Assembly (NCBI RefSeq): GCF_947242115.1
Contig: NC_074719.1
Coordinates: forward strand, 42,242,349-42,306,348
DNA from: Biomphalaria glabrata
Taxonomy: Eukaryota; Mollusca; Gastropoda; Planorbidae
Length of the DNA: 64,000 nucleotides
Direction of reading: 5' to 3'
Of this stretch, positions 20,721 to 32,799 are shown one piece after another. How positions within the stretch are numbered: the first letter of the stretch is position 1; each line of letters begins with the position of its first letter. The position numbers and the translations under genes were made by a program. The notes beneath the pieces are model-generated. The model was not told the origin of the DNA and ran no database searches. It worked only from the letters and a program-made list of their open reading frames with translations.

Positions 20721-20844
20721 TGTTACATGTAGATATGTTATTCATTTTTCTCTAGTTGCTGTTTTAAACAGGGAAAACAAATAGGATCCACTTAAATTTA
20801 TCTTAAAGCGTACTGTTGTATTTTTTTTTTTTTTAGCTCCATCA

Positions 20845-20990
20845 GAATGGTGTAGAGACATTATTAGTTTTGTGTGGTCTGTATGTCAATCCGTCTGTCC
20901 GTTACGTTAAAAATACTAAGAAAAATGTTAACAAATACTATTTTAGGATATTTTAGAGCTTGCATAGTCTACGTGCAAATATTACTTTTT
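20845..20990 (+). repeat. Dispersed repeat R1, partial
   Basis: 'attagttttgtgtggtctgt' plus a (CCGT) run and 'ttttagagcttgcatagtct' mark a short, diverged R1 copy. Confidence 0.55.
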
Positions 20991-21138
20991 AATATTTTGA
21001 AAGCTAGTATACCAACTTTAAAACTATTGACTATTTGTACATAACAAAAGGGTGGGGGAGGGGGAGGATTTACCCCATAGTCCCACGCATATATTTTATT
21101 AAAACATATTTTCATAAGGTTTCAAAAGGTTTTTATTA

Positions 21139-21660
21139 GCGACCCCTGAAAGGGGAAAAGACGCTACTAGTTTTGTGTGGTCAGTATGTCCGTCCGTCCG
21201 TCCGTCCCGTTTAGATCTCGTAAATAGAAAAGATAGTGAAAATACGACATCAAGATATTTTAGACCATTCAAAGTTCTGTCGAACGGCTACTTTTTTCTT
21301 TTCTGGAAGTGAAAAATCTAATTTTTATAATCAAGTATGCAAGCATTTTTTTTCATGAAAATACACAATTCTTACAACTATTTACTTTTAATAGTAACAA
21401 ACACTGGAGGCTATTTAGTTTAGGAGATGACTATTTACCATATTTTCTACAAATTTATGCAAACGGTTTTAGATTTTTTTTTACAATTGTATTACAAAGT
21501 TAAATAAATTATGTCATACCAACTACTACACTTACAAAAGAAAAATTTTTACTTTTATTTTTAAAGAGAAAAAATCAATTTATTAAGCATATAAGTGTGA
21601 ACATAATCTAAAACAACAATTAAAAAGTAGTTTTTCATATTATTGCGTGAACTGCGAGGC
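21139..21660 (+). repeat. Dispersed repeat R1, near full length
   Basis: From 'gcgacccctgaaaggggaaa' through a (CCGT)n run, 'tttagatctcgtaaa' and 'gaccattcaaagttctg' to 'cgtgaactgcgag'. It pairs end to end with the inverted copy at 44915-45437, which defines a family length of about 520 bp. No coding capacity and no clear terminal inverted repeats seen. Confidence 0.75.
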
Positions 21661-21860
21661 GTACAGGCTGTACCGTAGGGGCACCACACAAGATCTGTCA
21701 GCTTTCTTTCTCCATTCTTCTCTATCATTTGCCTTTGATAGATATTCTTTCTGAAAATATTGAAACCTACATTTTTACCTGCCTGGGTGGACCACTTCTG
21801 GGGCCTATTTTGAGTTTGTGTTTCCACACTGTCTTTGTAACATAGTTGTTTTGCTTTTTT
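21650..21860 (-). mobile_element. LINE 3' fragment with 'EKNGERRLTDLV' end
   Basis: The - strand reads RQMIEKNGERKLTDLVWCPY, a tail shared with 40545-40900 and 44640-44720. The 'ggtggaccacttctggggcc' here is an uninterrupted version of the site into which a SINE is inserted at 40679. Confidence 0.65.
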
Positions 21861-21914
21861 TTCGTTTTCACGTAACAAACAAGGGAATAGGTCAATTATT
21901 ATATGCCAAGAAAG

Positions 21915-22165
21915 AACAGTGACAGTGGTAGAGACAGTGTCATTTGCAGTATAAGTGGTATTAACAGGGGTAATAGCGGTGTAAATAACAGTGACAATAA
22001 CAGTGACAATAACAAAGAGAGTAACAGCGACGGTGACAGTAACAGTGACAGTAACAGTAACAGTGACAGTAACAGTGACAGTAACAGTGACAGAAACAGT
22101 GACAGTGACAGTGACAGTAAAAATGTCAAAAATAGTTGTAGTAATAGTGACATTGTCAATGACAT
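21915..22165. repeat. (GTGACA/GTAACA)n microsatellite
   Basis: Imperfect AACAGTGACAGT repeats. The Asn/Ser/Asp and Thr/Val open frames across it are artefacts. A similar tract lies at 45965-46195. Confidence 0.9.
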
Positions 22166-22369
22166 TACTTTATCAATACTACGAACCATTTAGCACTGTT
22201 AGGATGCCACCAAGTGTCAAGTTTGAGTTTAAAACAATATGCCACTGTTACGAGACACCTTGTCATTATGATTACGGCCAAACATTGTTTTCACGCAGTG
22301 AGCTTCAACACCTGCTATATACTTCACAATAGTAGATCACTGTGACAACCCGTCCAGAAACTGTTACTC

Positions 22370-22510
22370 TCGCCCACAATATACCATTTTTAAAATCTCT
22401 TTCACCCTACTTTTGGGTGACAAAAAAAAAATGCTATCAAGAATTGAACCCGCATGATTGAATTCACTATCAGTTGCAACAATCTGTTGACCAAAACATC
22501 ATTACAATAA
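22370..22510 (-). mobile_element. SINE-D, tRNA-like
   Basis: On the - strand 'ttggtcaacagattgttgca' and 'gcgggttcaattcttgatag' resemble box A and box B, followed by 'gtcacccaaaagtagggtg'. The latter part recurs at 33640-33760 and 45710-45830. Confidence 0.55.
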
Positions 22511-23686
22511 AAATAGCTTTGCCTGGACACGTTGTCGTTTAGCAAGAGTAGATGCAGAGCTCTGTGGTGTAGACCTAATGATAAATCTAACACCGATGGC
22601 GAAATAACTCACAAAACGAAAATCATTGTGATACCCTCGATTTATCATACTGTATAGCACGCCACATAGAAAGGTAAACAGATGTGTGTGTGTAGTATTA
22701 GTCCCGTCTTCTCTAGTTCTCATTATCTTGATTTATATAAAATCTAATACAAATTATTATGCATACCACGTAACACTCGAATTCCATCATATCAGCTTTG
22801 TTTATGCTTGTCAAAACTGTGATATAAATAATATATAATACACACATCTACAATTTTTTATTGCAAATAATAATACAATATAATTAACAAACGAAAAACC
22901 GTACAATTATGCATACGTAACACCAGAACACACAAAAGTAAAGAAGGAAATAAAGTCTGATAATCTGAAACTAGAGAAGTAAAGAGATGCAAATCATGAA
23001 GTGAAATTTCAAGGTGTATTTCAGGTCTCTGAGAGTCATCGTGGTGGAGACGCCCTTGAAAGGAGATGGTTAACTTGGACTAATTATAAATACCCCCACC
23101 CTTAGGTCTCTACAGCACCAATTACCTTGACAGCTACCCTTGTCCATCTGCCCCATGGGATAGCACGCCGTAGAGAAACATCATTAACGAATACACTGTA
23201 GCGCAATGTAGAAATACGAAGAAATCTGAGTGGGGCTCGGTCTCCGCCCCCCCCCTCTCTCAAGTAAGGGAAACACAAATTTGGTTCAAATAGTCCTTGT
23301 CAATATGCCGTCTCTATATTTCTGCCTATAGGGAGGTTGTGCAGAAGCATCTAGGGAGTAGACTACCGTCAGAGATGGAAACTATTGTCCTATCACATTA
23401 AAACTGAGTTTTTTTAGGCAAATAGTTTAAAATAAGACACCCCATGTAACATTGTAATGGAGTAGATTTGAGATTTTTCCTACCCAAGTCAACCACAGCA
23501 ATACATTTGATTTTGAAGATCTGGTGAACGTTTCGTTAACAATAAAATGCAGTGGGATGGAAATAAAGAGAGAAAACGATAAAAAGAAATGTGTTGGCGT
23601 TATAATGGAAACTGAATATAAATGTTAGAAAATGAAAAGTTAAAAATTCGAAGAGATTTTGAAAGAGACTAAGTAAATAATGTCAA
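22511..23686. other. Spacer, nothing recognised
   Basis: AT-rich, with a GC-richer piece at 23020-23260 ('ggtggagacgcccttgaaag') that could be part of an unclassified repeat. No gene seen. Confidence 0.4.
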
Positions 23687-24133
23687 CGACGCCATATTGC
23701 TCTCAGGTCAACGACGCCATGTTGCTCTCAGGTCAACGACGCCATGTTGCTCTCAGGTCAACGACGCCATGTTGCTCTCTGGTCAACGACACCATGTTGC
23801 TCTCAGGTCAACGACGCCATATTGCTCTCAGGTCAACGACGCCATGTTGCTCTCTGGTCAACGACGCCATATTGCTCTCAGGTCAACGACGCCATATTGC
23901 TCTCAGGTCAACGACGCCATATTGCTCTTAGGTCAACGACGCCATATTGCTCTCAGGTCAACGACGCCATATTGCTCTTAGGTCAACGACGCCATGTTGC
24001 TCTCTGGTCAACGACGCCATGTTGCTCTCTGTTCAACGACGCCATATTGCTCTTAGGTCAACGACGCCATGTTGCTCTCTGGTCAACGACGCCATGTTGC
24101 TCTCTGTTCAACGACGCCATATTGCTCTCAGGA
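23687..24133. repeat. 25-bp minisatellite, about 18 copies
   Basis: Units of 'ggtcaacgacgccatgttgc' plus tctca, with a/g and a/t variants at fixed sites that mark sub-families. The open frames across it are shadows of the repeat in shifting phase. Confidence 0.96.
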
Positions 24134-24410
24134 TAATAATAATATTCTTTTTTTTCTTTTTTTAAAATTACTAAATATTTAAGTTTACTTTTCCCAAATG
24201 CTTTCAATGCACATCAAATATTTAACTTAGATTACTGTAACAATTAACGATTTCTATTTGATTTGATACAATATTTCCTACAGAAACATTATTAATAACT
24301 TTTAATTTCCTTAATTTAATGCTGACACCATTCCCTACAGCTCTAGTATTCATGCCATATTCACTTTTTTTTTTAAACCAACGTTTCAAATAATGTAAAG
24401 TTCTCCTTTC

Positions 24411-24633
24411 AGACCTGGGGATATATAATTCAAATAATGTAAAGGTCATCTGTTTCTATGGCTGACGGTTAACGGGGGTATCATGTAGCCAGCACAACGA
24501 CCACTTGGATTGACGCAGGGGCGTCCTAATGATTCCGTAATAAAAACAATCACAGTCTTCACTGAGATTCGAACCCCTGTACCTCTCGTTTCAAAAACCA
24601 AGCGCTTTATTACTCAACCCCTACGCCCCCGAT
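24411..24633 (-). mobile_element. SINE-A copy
   Basis: On the - strand: tRNA-like head with 'aagcgcttggtttttgaaac', 'ggggttcgaatctcagtgaa' and the body 'gttgtgctggctacatgata'. Diverged. Confidence 0.8.
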
Positions 24634-25674
24634 GTATTATCATGTATTTTTATTATTATTTATCGATTATTGTTTAAAAAAGTATTAATACATTCAACTT
24701 TACTTTAATATTTGAAATACATTGTTGAAAATGTTCCACCAATAACTGGATGCAGAGAAAAAACTTTTTACTATACAAAAAAAAATAGTTTTCCTTTTAT
24801 TTTTTTTGAGTGTTAAGTAAACTATACATTAAACATTTTGCATAAAACTTTCTGAGACTTGAAATACACCATGATATTTCACTTAAGATCTTTGCAAAAT
24901 AAATGCAGGTTCGTACATTTTTCTGTCCGCACCTAAAGTCTGCTGCCTTCGTGCAATACACATTACACAATGGGTCTCTGTGGCCCTGAATAACTATACC
25001 TAAAGGCTTGCTATTTATAAGCTATTATTCATGAATGAAAATCGGGAAATAACAATATAATGCGTGTGACATAATGTGCAATAATTGTACAAGATATCCT
25101 TCAAAGAAATAGTTGTTAGTCTAGTTTTGTAACTGTTTGTAATTTAACCTTAAAACTTGGTTTTTGCTATTTCCTAACCTCATAAAATCGAAGTGAGTCG
25201 GAACATTAGATCTGATCCAGTCGATTTACGCATATAAATAGAGTATCACTATATTTGTATTACATATTTATCTTGCACATTTTACATCTGTGGTCACATT
25301 GTGTCTAAACCGAAAAAAAAATATTAAAGCAATGACATCTCGTAAAGCTTAGGGCCTTTTCAAGTCTATATACAGCACTATACACGCGAATAATTTCGTA
25401 ACATGTTTATGTCCTATATTAGATTTGCAAGTGTTACATGCAATTTTAGTGGCTGTCACATTATTATTGGCTTGCCTCTGACTTAAATAATAATATATTT
25501 TGTAGATCAACATTTGTCTAACAAGATGAACAACAGAATCAATGGCAAGATAAAATCTTACACAAATATATTTTTATTTACAAATAATATTTATAAAATA
25601 TCCTCTGATAAATGTTAAGTTACTATCTTAAACTGAATATACACATTTAAATTAATATCGATCGCATTAAATTT
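24634..25674. other. AT-rich spacer, nothing recognised
   Basis: No coding signal, repeat unit or element ends that I can identify. Confidence 0.4.
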
Positions 25675-25905
25675 AGAAAGCATTTCTTATTGTTCCCAAT
25701 GCTAGGACAAATTCCTACAAGTGCACGCTATTCCCTAGGACAAACAGACTATTGAACAAGCTGTCTGCATCAGCCTGGAAAACAGATGACGTTGTAGAGT
25801 TTAAGTCTCATATTGACGTGTACGACTAGATTCACAAGGATAGGCGTAGGACGTATTTATCTTGTTTTTAAAGAACGTCTGAAATTTATAAGATAACGAT
25901 ACGAA
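25675..25905 (+). mobile_element. Diverged LINE-A relative, 3' end
   Basis: It has the landmark order of the LINE-A end: 'cccaatgctaggacaaattc', a TNRLLNKLSASAWKTDDVVEF-like stretch, then 'ggcgtaggacgtatttatct' and a 'tataagataac' tail, but with many differences. It is an older or separate sub-family. Confidence 0.65.
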
Positions 25906-25929
25906 CCATAAGAACACATATCAGGACAT

Positions 25930-26090
25930 ATGTTCACGGGCGGAGCGAGGAATTCTCCATCGTTTGGAGGCCCGGGGGGCTTGACCTCTTTGGGCTCCCC
26001 TGCATTTTGCTTAATATTATTTTTATTACTTTTTATTGTAAAAAACACTCATTTTGGGACTCCCGTCAAGTGAGGGCCCAGAGGGATTAT
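25930..26090. repeat. G/C-run repeat related to the 'cgtaac/cgtagc' MITE-like family
   Basis: 'ggcggagcgaggaattc' with 'ggcccggggggcttgacct' and 'tgcattttgcttaatatta' resembles the interior of the element at 31014-31202 in reverse. Confidence 0.5.
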
Positions 26091-26739
26091 CAAATTATAT
26101 TAAGAGGTTAAAAGACACGCGGAATTTCTGATGTAGAAAACAGGAAGTAAAATGAATAAAGTTGACTTTTAGTTCCGTCAAGGCAGTCAAGTGGTATCAT
26201 TTGGACCGGGCGGTCAAGTAGTATATTTTGGTCCGGGACAGACAGTATCGACTTAGAAAGTCGAGTAGTAATTTCATTTAGGTAGTAACTTTTGGGCAGT
26301 TGATGCCAGTGGTCTTTTTGAGACATGTATTTCTAGTAGTTATTCTGTATTATTCTGTACAGTGTTGCCCGCTGAGATGAGGACGTTATTTGTAAGCTAC
26401 TCTGGAGAGCTTAACGTATTGGATATATTTGATACAGCTGTTATGCGGATACGATTATTTCTTCTAGACTTGTGTAACTGACAATGAGTGCAGTATTATT
26501 ATTATTGTTATCAAATAAACATTTTATTTTGTCTGCTGAAACGGACTTAAGTCAATCTGTAGTATCTGTGTTTGTCACGTGTCAAGAGTACTCCAGGAAG
26601 CACGAACCCAACATTCTACGCATTCGCGACACAGTAGTAGTGACCAGTCCCTCATGTGTGTAATAGCAATACACGTCACATAATATCAACGCCACGTCTC
26701 AAAACGTCCATTTACAGAGCTGTGAGCGAGTGTGGGCTA
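26091..26739. other. Unclassified, LTR-like composition
   Basis: It contains 'atcaaataaacattttattt' followed by 'gtcacgtgtc' and 'cattcgcgacacagtagtag'. The layout resembles the 3' half of an LTR, but I cannot find matching ends. Confidence 0.3.
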
Positions 26740-27440
26740 GAGTAAGTGTTTTACTTTCAGACTTAATCTTTTTAGTTCGTACGGTGGAGGAAAGCTTTAA
26801 CGCGTGAATCATCCACACGGAACATCCAAATATTATTAACTGTGACAACATAAAAATACAAATGTCAGCTGTGATATCCAGTACAGCATCAACCTCATAT
26901 AAAGCCTCAACTTTTCGAAGACAAAGCCAGGTATAAAGATGGCGATGTTGATCACATAAATTACTATGACAACTAAAGTGCAACACAGTTTGGTGAGGAG
27001 TTACCTCACTTTGAACGGAAACACAACGCTGAAACACCAAACTATTGAAATCAAAGCAGTCAGCCAGGATGAGATGAGATAGGCAGCAATGGTTGCCCAG
27101 ACAAAGGCTGTCAACGCTAGAGCCCAAAGATCTACTACGTTCCCAGGTTATAACACTCTACACACGCAGATAATTATGAAGATGACACTTAAGCAACAGA
27201 CCCAAAAATCTGGTAAGTCAAACTGAAAATTTCCACTGCAATGCTGTCTTTTAAGACCAGTTTAACAAAGACAATCAGGTTGACGATATTGCTGACGAGA
27301 CCAAATGTGGAAATGAGTCCAAGGCTGCTCACTAAAGCTATAGGAATGAATAGTTTAAAGTCGTTGATCAGTGGAAGTAACTGTCCAGTCGTTAGGACAT
27401 CACTGAAGGTCCTGTTCATGGTCAAATATTGCACTAGCAT
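26740..27440 (-). pseudogene. Molluscan chemosensory-type GPCR, broken
   Basis: The - strand starts MLVQYLTMNRTFSDVLTTGQ. TM1 is plausible in SLGLISTFGLVSNIVNLIVF with the family's Ser-Asn-Ile-Val-Asn pattern, then VKLVLKDSIAVEIFSLTYQI. After a stop the homologous reading continues as ALTAFVWATIAAYLISSWLT with ALISIVWCFSVVFPFKVR (TM3 and the intracellular end; the usual ERC is WCF here). Next is CTLVVIVIYVINIAIFIPGF (TM4). The pattern matches the large lineage-expanded GPCR family of gastropods, as I recall it. There are stops at several points, DRY-like residues are lost, and TM5-7 are not found. It is probably a dead copy of a receptor family member. Confidence 0.6.
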
Positions 27441-29227
27441 ATCTTTTAATTTGAATCTAAAAGCAGGACATTTTACTGATTACCAAATTATAAACTATTT
27501 AAACTGTAAAGGGCACAATTAGTCACAACATATTTATCAATATACATAATAAATTGCACGTTTTTTTTAAAAAATGAATAAAACTATATTTATTTGTTAA
27601 GTATACTTTTATCAACTAAAACGAGCCGACCCCAAAGCGAACGATCCGAACTAGAACCTCACTTATCATCGAAAAGAACCGAACCTGCACTTTGAAACTT
27701 CTCAAGAACCGAACTAAATAAATTATATTTACCCCAACCGCAGGAAATTTCGCAATCAACACACCCCAAAAATATAGTTCACATTCCTTCTGGCTTCGTA
27801 GTTGCATACCAAAAAAAGAAATCAATAAACATTTACAACAATATAATTGATAAAGTTATTGGGATTTCCTATACTTATACGTTATTATGTGATCTCGTTC
27901 AAAAAGGTATTCAACAAGTTTGCAAAGAGTGTGGATTAGGGTTGTCATGGCCAATCGTTCATACTTCAGCTCCACAAAAGACATAGTAAATCACAATTTA
28001 ATGTGGAGAATGTGAGAAATTAGCCAATTAATGGTTAAAGAAAGCTTTTCCGTCTAGGTTTTTTTGAAAGAGATATTCTTTATCATTTGCACCAAATTTT
28101 AACCTTTATTGTGCCATGTAAATGCAGAAAAAAAGCGAATTTATTTAATCTGACTCTCCTATATGGGTGATAAAATTAGTACTATGATTTAATACACAAT
28201 GATAACTTAATAATAATTTTAAAAAAAGCTCTATTTCATTCAACACAAGTTGCTATCAAAGCCCCTTCATAGCGCACATATATATAGACAGTTTCGATGA
28301 ATGTAGTCTTTCGAATCAACAGCAGTTTTCAAAAAAAAAAAAAACAACACAAAAATAACAAATGTTATGTTGACGCTGAATGATATGATAATGGGCAGAC
28401 TAATACTTATATTAAAGACATAAGCTTGGAAATTACTTGGCACTGCCCTGGACTGACCGCGATGCATTACAATTTTGAAAAGAGAATGGTTTTGAACATA
28501 AGCTCTCGACGATAAAATCGACTTCTATTAAATTTTTTTGGGCCGTTTCTGCCACAAGTGCTGCCAGTGAAGGGCTATTTTTCACTGTCTGGAGAAACAA
28601 TGATTGATCGCAGGCCTAGACTAAACCCAGAAACATGTTGACATTTCTCCAATACAACATGCAGCTCTGGTTGTTAAACTGACAGTCAGATGCACAAGCA
28701 CCCATGACCTGTTTCAACGTCACAACATTAGTCATCACCTTTACTGCTTCAATTCACTTCGGCAGCAGCTAATTTGTAATTCAGATGACTGAAGCTGCAA
28801 TAGGTAGTAGTTACAATTTATCTGTGTTTTAATTTGAAAGATGTATAAGTTTCAAACATTCACAAGAAAGTAATATATTGCATTGAGCCTTATGAACTGG
28901 TTTTCATAGTTCTTAATAAAATAAAATAAAATAGAACCGAACCTGAACCCAAACTTTAGATCTGACCAAACCGAACCAATACTATACTAGTTTTCGAACT
29001 AAACCGATCCCTAACATTAAAAACTCCGACCTCTCATAAGAACCATCACCTTACAGGCAAACTGTAATTTATTTAGTTATTTCCCTTAGATTTATTTCCA
29101 AAGTTAACTTCAATGTGCCAACTTACATGAACTCTGTATAACACTATAACTAAAAAGGGTATTTACACTATTAGAAATAGAAACTCTTTAGCTTTCTTCG
29201 TCGTGTTAGGCAGTTAATTTTTTAAAA
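27441..29227. other. AT-rich spacer with paired 'aaccgaacc' stretches
   Basis: 27615-27730 and 28930-29050 both carry repeated 'aaccgaacc/aaaccgatcc' motifs and may be two arms or two copies of one diverged repeat. 28540-28790 is a GC-richer stretch I cannot identify. No gene seen. Confidence 0.35.
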
Positions 29228-29420
29228 AAGTTAAATGGCTGTGTAACTGAGAGACCAAAAACCGCTTGGGTACGGATAGGCTACATAACAAGGAGGCTCA
29301 AGTTCGGATCACCCTCCCCGAGCACCCTCCCCCCAACTGGTCCACGAAAGAGATTGAATCATAGCAAACTGAGCATGCTTTAAGTGTTTTGATACGTAGC
29401 ATCTACTAATTGATCACTAT
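29228..29420 (+). mobile_element. SINE-B copy, diverged
   Basis: 'ggctgtgtaactgagagacc' head, then 'ggctcaagttcggatca' and 'ccccaactggtccacgaaag', aligning with 4076-4290. Confidence 0.65.
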
Positions 29421-30269
29421 TTTTTTTCTTTTTTGCAGATGCTATTATTTTTCTTCTTCTCATTTAGTTCTAATGAGACAATATGTATAGTGGCTCCGAC
29501 CTTTGCGGAAAGGGCAATACACGTTTTTTTTTTGTAACACCATGAGTATTCCTAGGGTTTTCCGGCGGACGCCAAAGGTATATGTACAGTATTGAAAAAA
29601 AACAAACAAACAAACAAAAAAAAAACCGAATAGGTCTATGCCAAGGAAACGCCTAAAGAAGACCATACTTTTCCTATTATTTCAACCATTACCATGATGA
29701 AAAAATGTGATCAGGGAGGGGGCCTGAAGGGGGCCCCGCGATCGTAGATTTCCTTGTCACCTTCAGTCTTTGCAATCCATCATTAGCTAGGGCTAGTTAC
29801 ACAATATTTCAGAAGCGTTCCCGACATCGGTATGATACCAATTACCATGCAAGCTCTGGACATGATATTTTTGGTTTCAAATACCGTTTGGCTTCGGCAA
29901 AGACAGCATCTTATGACCTGTCGATTCAACGAGGCTATCATTGTTGAACAGTTCACCTTGGCATCAATAAAAACAAGTAGCCGGAAGCGACCAATCAACA
30001 TAATTTATTTCGTAAATAAACGACATCCTATCGGATTTGAATAGATAAACACGTCGTGATAAAGTTTGGGTTAGGGGTTAGTTTTTTTTTTAATGAAAAT
30101 TAATTAAGAAATATAGTGTTTTCTTGACTTCCGAAAACAATACAATCCGAGACCGCCCGGGAATTTAAAATTCCGCGGCATTTAATTTCATAGATGTACA
30201 CCATTTTTAAATCCCATTCTCTTATTACATGCCAATTTAGTCTGGGCAACGAGCTATTGCCTGCATAAT
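29421..30269. other. Spacer with unclassified repeats
   Basis: 'gggccccgcgatcgtagatt' at 29732 recurs in similar form near 59613. No coding evidence. Confidence 0.35.
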
Positions 30270-30447
30270 CAGAAGACGATTGACCATTTGCCAGGGGTCG
30301 CCAAAGACCATCGAAAATGTGGATTGCTATTGTCTACTCTTCTATTGCTGTATATGTGTGTGTGTGTGTGTGAGGGGGGGGGGAGGTCGCGGCAGAGTGG
30401 GGGATTTATAAATGGGGTCGCCGAGCTTAAAAGGTTAAGAACCGCTG
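30270..30447. mobile_element. SPIN-like hAT MITE, 5'-deleted copy
   Basis: It matches 7909-8106 from 'gacgattgaccatttgccag' through 'gaccatcgaaaatgtggatt' and the GT/G run to the end 'ggttaagaaccgctg'. The first terminal repeat is mostly missing, so no target duplication can be called. Confidence 0.75.
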
Positions 30448-31013
30448 GTCTAGATTAAACCAGTTAATGTGTTATACTGTTATTCGGCCAATCAGCATCC
30501 AGAATTTTGACGATGACGTATTTATGTTTTCCCCAATAGGCTACTGTGATTATACAACTTGTGGCCGTAAAGAAAAAAAAAAGCGTTTCTTTTTTTTTTC
30601 TATTATGAAAACCCGTATAGCCCTGCCTCGAAAGTCCGATCTGCGAAAATCAAGAGGGACAACTGCAGCTCCTATCGCACAACTTATTCTTTATAAAAAA
30701 AAACAACAACATCAATTTGGTGTCTGCATTCGGACCGCGCATCTGGAGAGAAGATACATAATATTAGTATTAGTGCATAGCGACAAGCCAGGAAAGTTCC
30801 GTGACTGAAATTGTCTGTGACCGTCTAAGCAACTATATGGTTATAGCAAGTGTTCTGGTTCTCCTGCGTAATTAATACTCTCGGACTCCAGCGTGCTTAG
30901 CAGAAATTATTATTATTTAGTGCGTTGATTTTTTCACACAAAATAGTTCTGAAAGATTAATTACGTGTATTAACATTAAAATGCAGAACAATTACAATAC
31001 ATTATGCAGTGGC
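30448..31013. other. Spacer, nothing recognised
   Basis: A 113-codon open frame over 30467-30808 has no recognisable domain and an atypical A-rich composition; it is not called a gene. Confidence 0.4.
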
Positions 31014-31202
31014 ATAGCTAGGATGGTGGGAGGATGGGTGGGATAATTTGAAAATTCCCCCGGGCCTCCACTTGAGGGGAGCCCTAAAGGATTTTTTTTA
31101 CTTTAAATATTAAATATTACTCAAAATGCAGGGGCGCCCAAAGAGTGCAAGCCCTTCGGGCCCCCAAATGATGGCAAATTCCTAGCTACGCCCCTGAAAT
31201 GA
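31014..31202. mobile_element. MITE-like element with 'tagctacg/cgtaac' inverted ends
   Basis: It starts 'gcagtggcatagctagga' and ends 'tcctagctacgcccctga', an imperfect inverted pair, with 'gggggcccg/cgggcctcc' runs inside. Related ends occur at 485-575, 25930, 33809 and 34437. No coding capacity. Confidence 0.6.
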
Positions 31203-31462
31203 TGTCATAAGTAAAAGCCGATAGTACAGTACCTACGTGTCACGTAAGGTACTGTTTAGTAGCAAAAAAAGACCTACAACGTTAGAGGCGGACGAGCCCG
31301 TTTGGCAAGACAATCGACCAACCTTTTTTTTCCCCAACTAATGTAACCGCTCAGCCACCGCACCTTCTGTTAATCTAGTCGTCAAGGTAAAAAAGAGATT
31401 TGACTATGTTTAGTTATTGGCTATATTGACTTAAGCGTAGCAATTTGATCCATGCTCTAATG

Positions 31463-31540
31463 CAGGGGTGAGCAACCTTTTTGTATCGAGGGCCGCATTT
31501 TAAAAAATTTGGGAATGGGGGGCCAAGGTTTGTCATTGCC
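31463..31540 (+). mobile_element. hAT-type terminal fragment
   Basis: CAGGGGTGAGCAACC followed by 'tttttgtatcgagggccgca' is a recognisable hAT MITE end. The other end is not found. Confidence 0.5.
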
Positions 31541-32499
31541 GGAAGTGGTAATGGATGTAAGCACTCCAATATCTATAAAATGCTTCCTAATGGCATGCGT
31601 CTCAAATAGCCTCTGACAACCAGTGCAACTCCTGGCCTTCACGTGTGGCACAGATATTGAGTCTTGCGGAGCTGTTCTCACTAACAGGAGAAGGGGCAAA
31701 AGGCGAGTAAACCAGTAAGCTTCGGGCAGGAGGAGCTCGTTAGCCATGGCTGGCTACCCACCTAGGAGAAAGAAAAACTCTGAATTCAAACCTCTGCTGC
31801 CTTGTAGCTATATCCAATCATGGGAAAGGCTTCGGGAGTCAACCTTGAGGAAGAATCAGGAGCTGGCGACCCTAAGGCAGTTTTCAGCACCCAGTGCTAT
31901 ACCCAGGCAGAACCTGCGACGCCGCTGAGCCCAAACTGTATCGGCACTGCCGTTCCTTTGGATACATCAGCTATGTGAAGAGGTGGTAACTGATGTTTGG
32001 GCAACATCATTTCGACCACAGCTAATGCCCAGGCATTCATCTCATTTCCATTTCCATAACATTGACGAGTCATTCACAACAGAGGTCAATTGGAGTCATC
32101 CAGCCAAACAGTCATAATAAACATACTAAAAGAAATAAGTATAAAGATACTCTAGATCTATATATTTTTTATTAAGCTTATATCAACTCACTATGTCTGT
32201 CTGGTAATAAGTTTGTACACGTTATTTCTCTGACACCCAATCTCATATCAAGTTGAAATTTTACACAATTATTTCTTCTACATGACAACAACAACAACAA
32301 CAACAACAAAAATATCAGTAAAACAAATTAACCAATTAGTTAATTGACTATTGGTAATTAATTATTTTGTTTGATATCTCGAACAAGGCCAAGAAATTTT
32401 ACTTGATTATGTGATGGTATAAGTTGAATTAGTCCCCCTCATTGGTCGCCGCTTTAAAGTAAGTTTGAAAGAAACAATACATAACTATACAATCTTCTA
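31541..32499. other. Unclassified repeat-like DNA
   Basis: 31541-32090 is GC-richer with open frames of 96 (-) and 60 (+) codons that have no recognisable domain. It reads like untranslated or degraded element sequence. A (CAA)n run lies at 32285-32310. Confidence 0.35.
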
Positions 32500-32740
32500 T
32501 TTTCATATACACCTCACTAGCAGAGTGGCTAGAATGTCTGTCTAAGGAGGCCTGAGATCTGAGTTCCAATTTACCTCATTTCCCTAACCTTTTGTTTGTA
32601 TATTGCTTTTAAAATCGATAAAGTAAAATTCGCCCAGGTACCCGTTTCTTTCGACCCTCCCCCCCCCAATTTTCCCAACTAGTCCAGACAAGTGATAGGA
32701 TCATTGCATATTAAGAAAGCTAAAAGTATGAAATAGCGCT
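32500..32740 (+). mobile_element. SINE-B-related copy
   Basis: A tRNA-like head 'agcagagtggctagaatgtc', then 'tgagttccaatttacc' and the tail 'caactagtccagacaagtga'. Diverged from 4076-4290. Confidence 0.55.
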
Positions 32741-32799
32741 AGACAAAAACAAATGGTAAAAATACCTCTAATCGCACAGATTGGTTGTTTTTTTATCTA

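Noticed and set aside
21903-22193. Asn/Ser/Asp-rich protein
   Set aside because: A frame through a GTGACA microsatellite.
23680-24165. Coding repeats (CCSQVNDAMLLSGQRRH type)
   Set aside because: 25 bp is not a multiple of 3, so the frames rotate through the same minisatellite.
30467-30808. 113-codon open frame
   Set aside because: No domain, A-run rich, no splice or promoter context.
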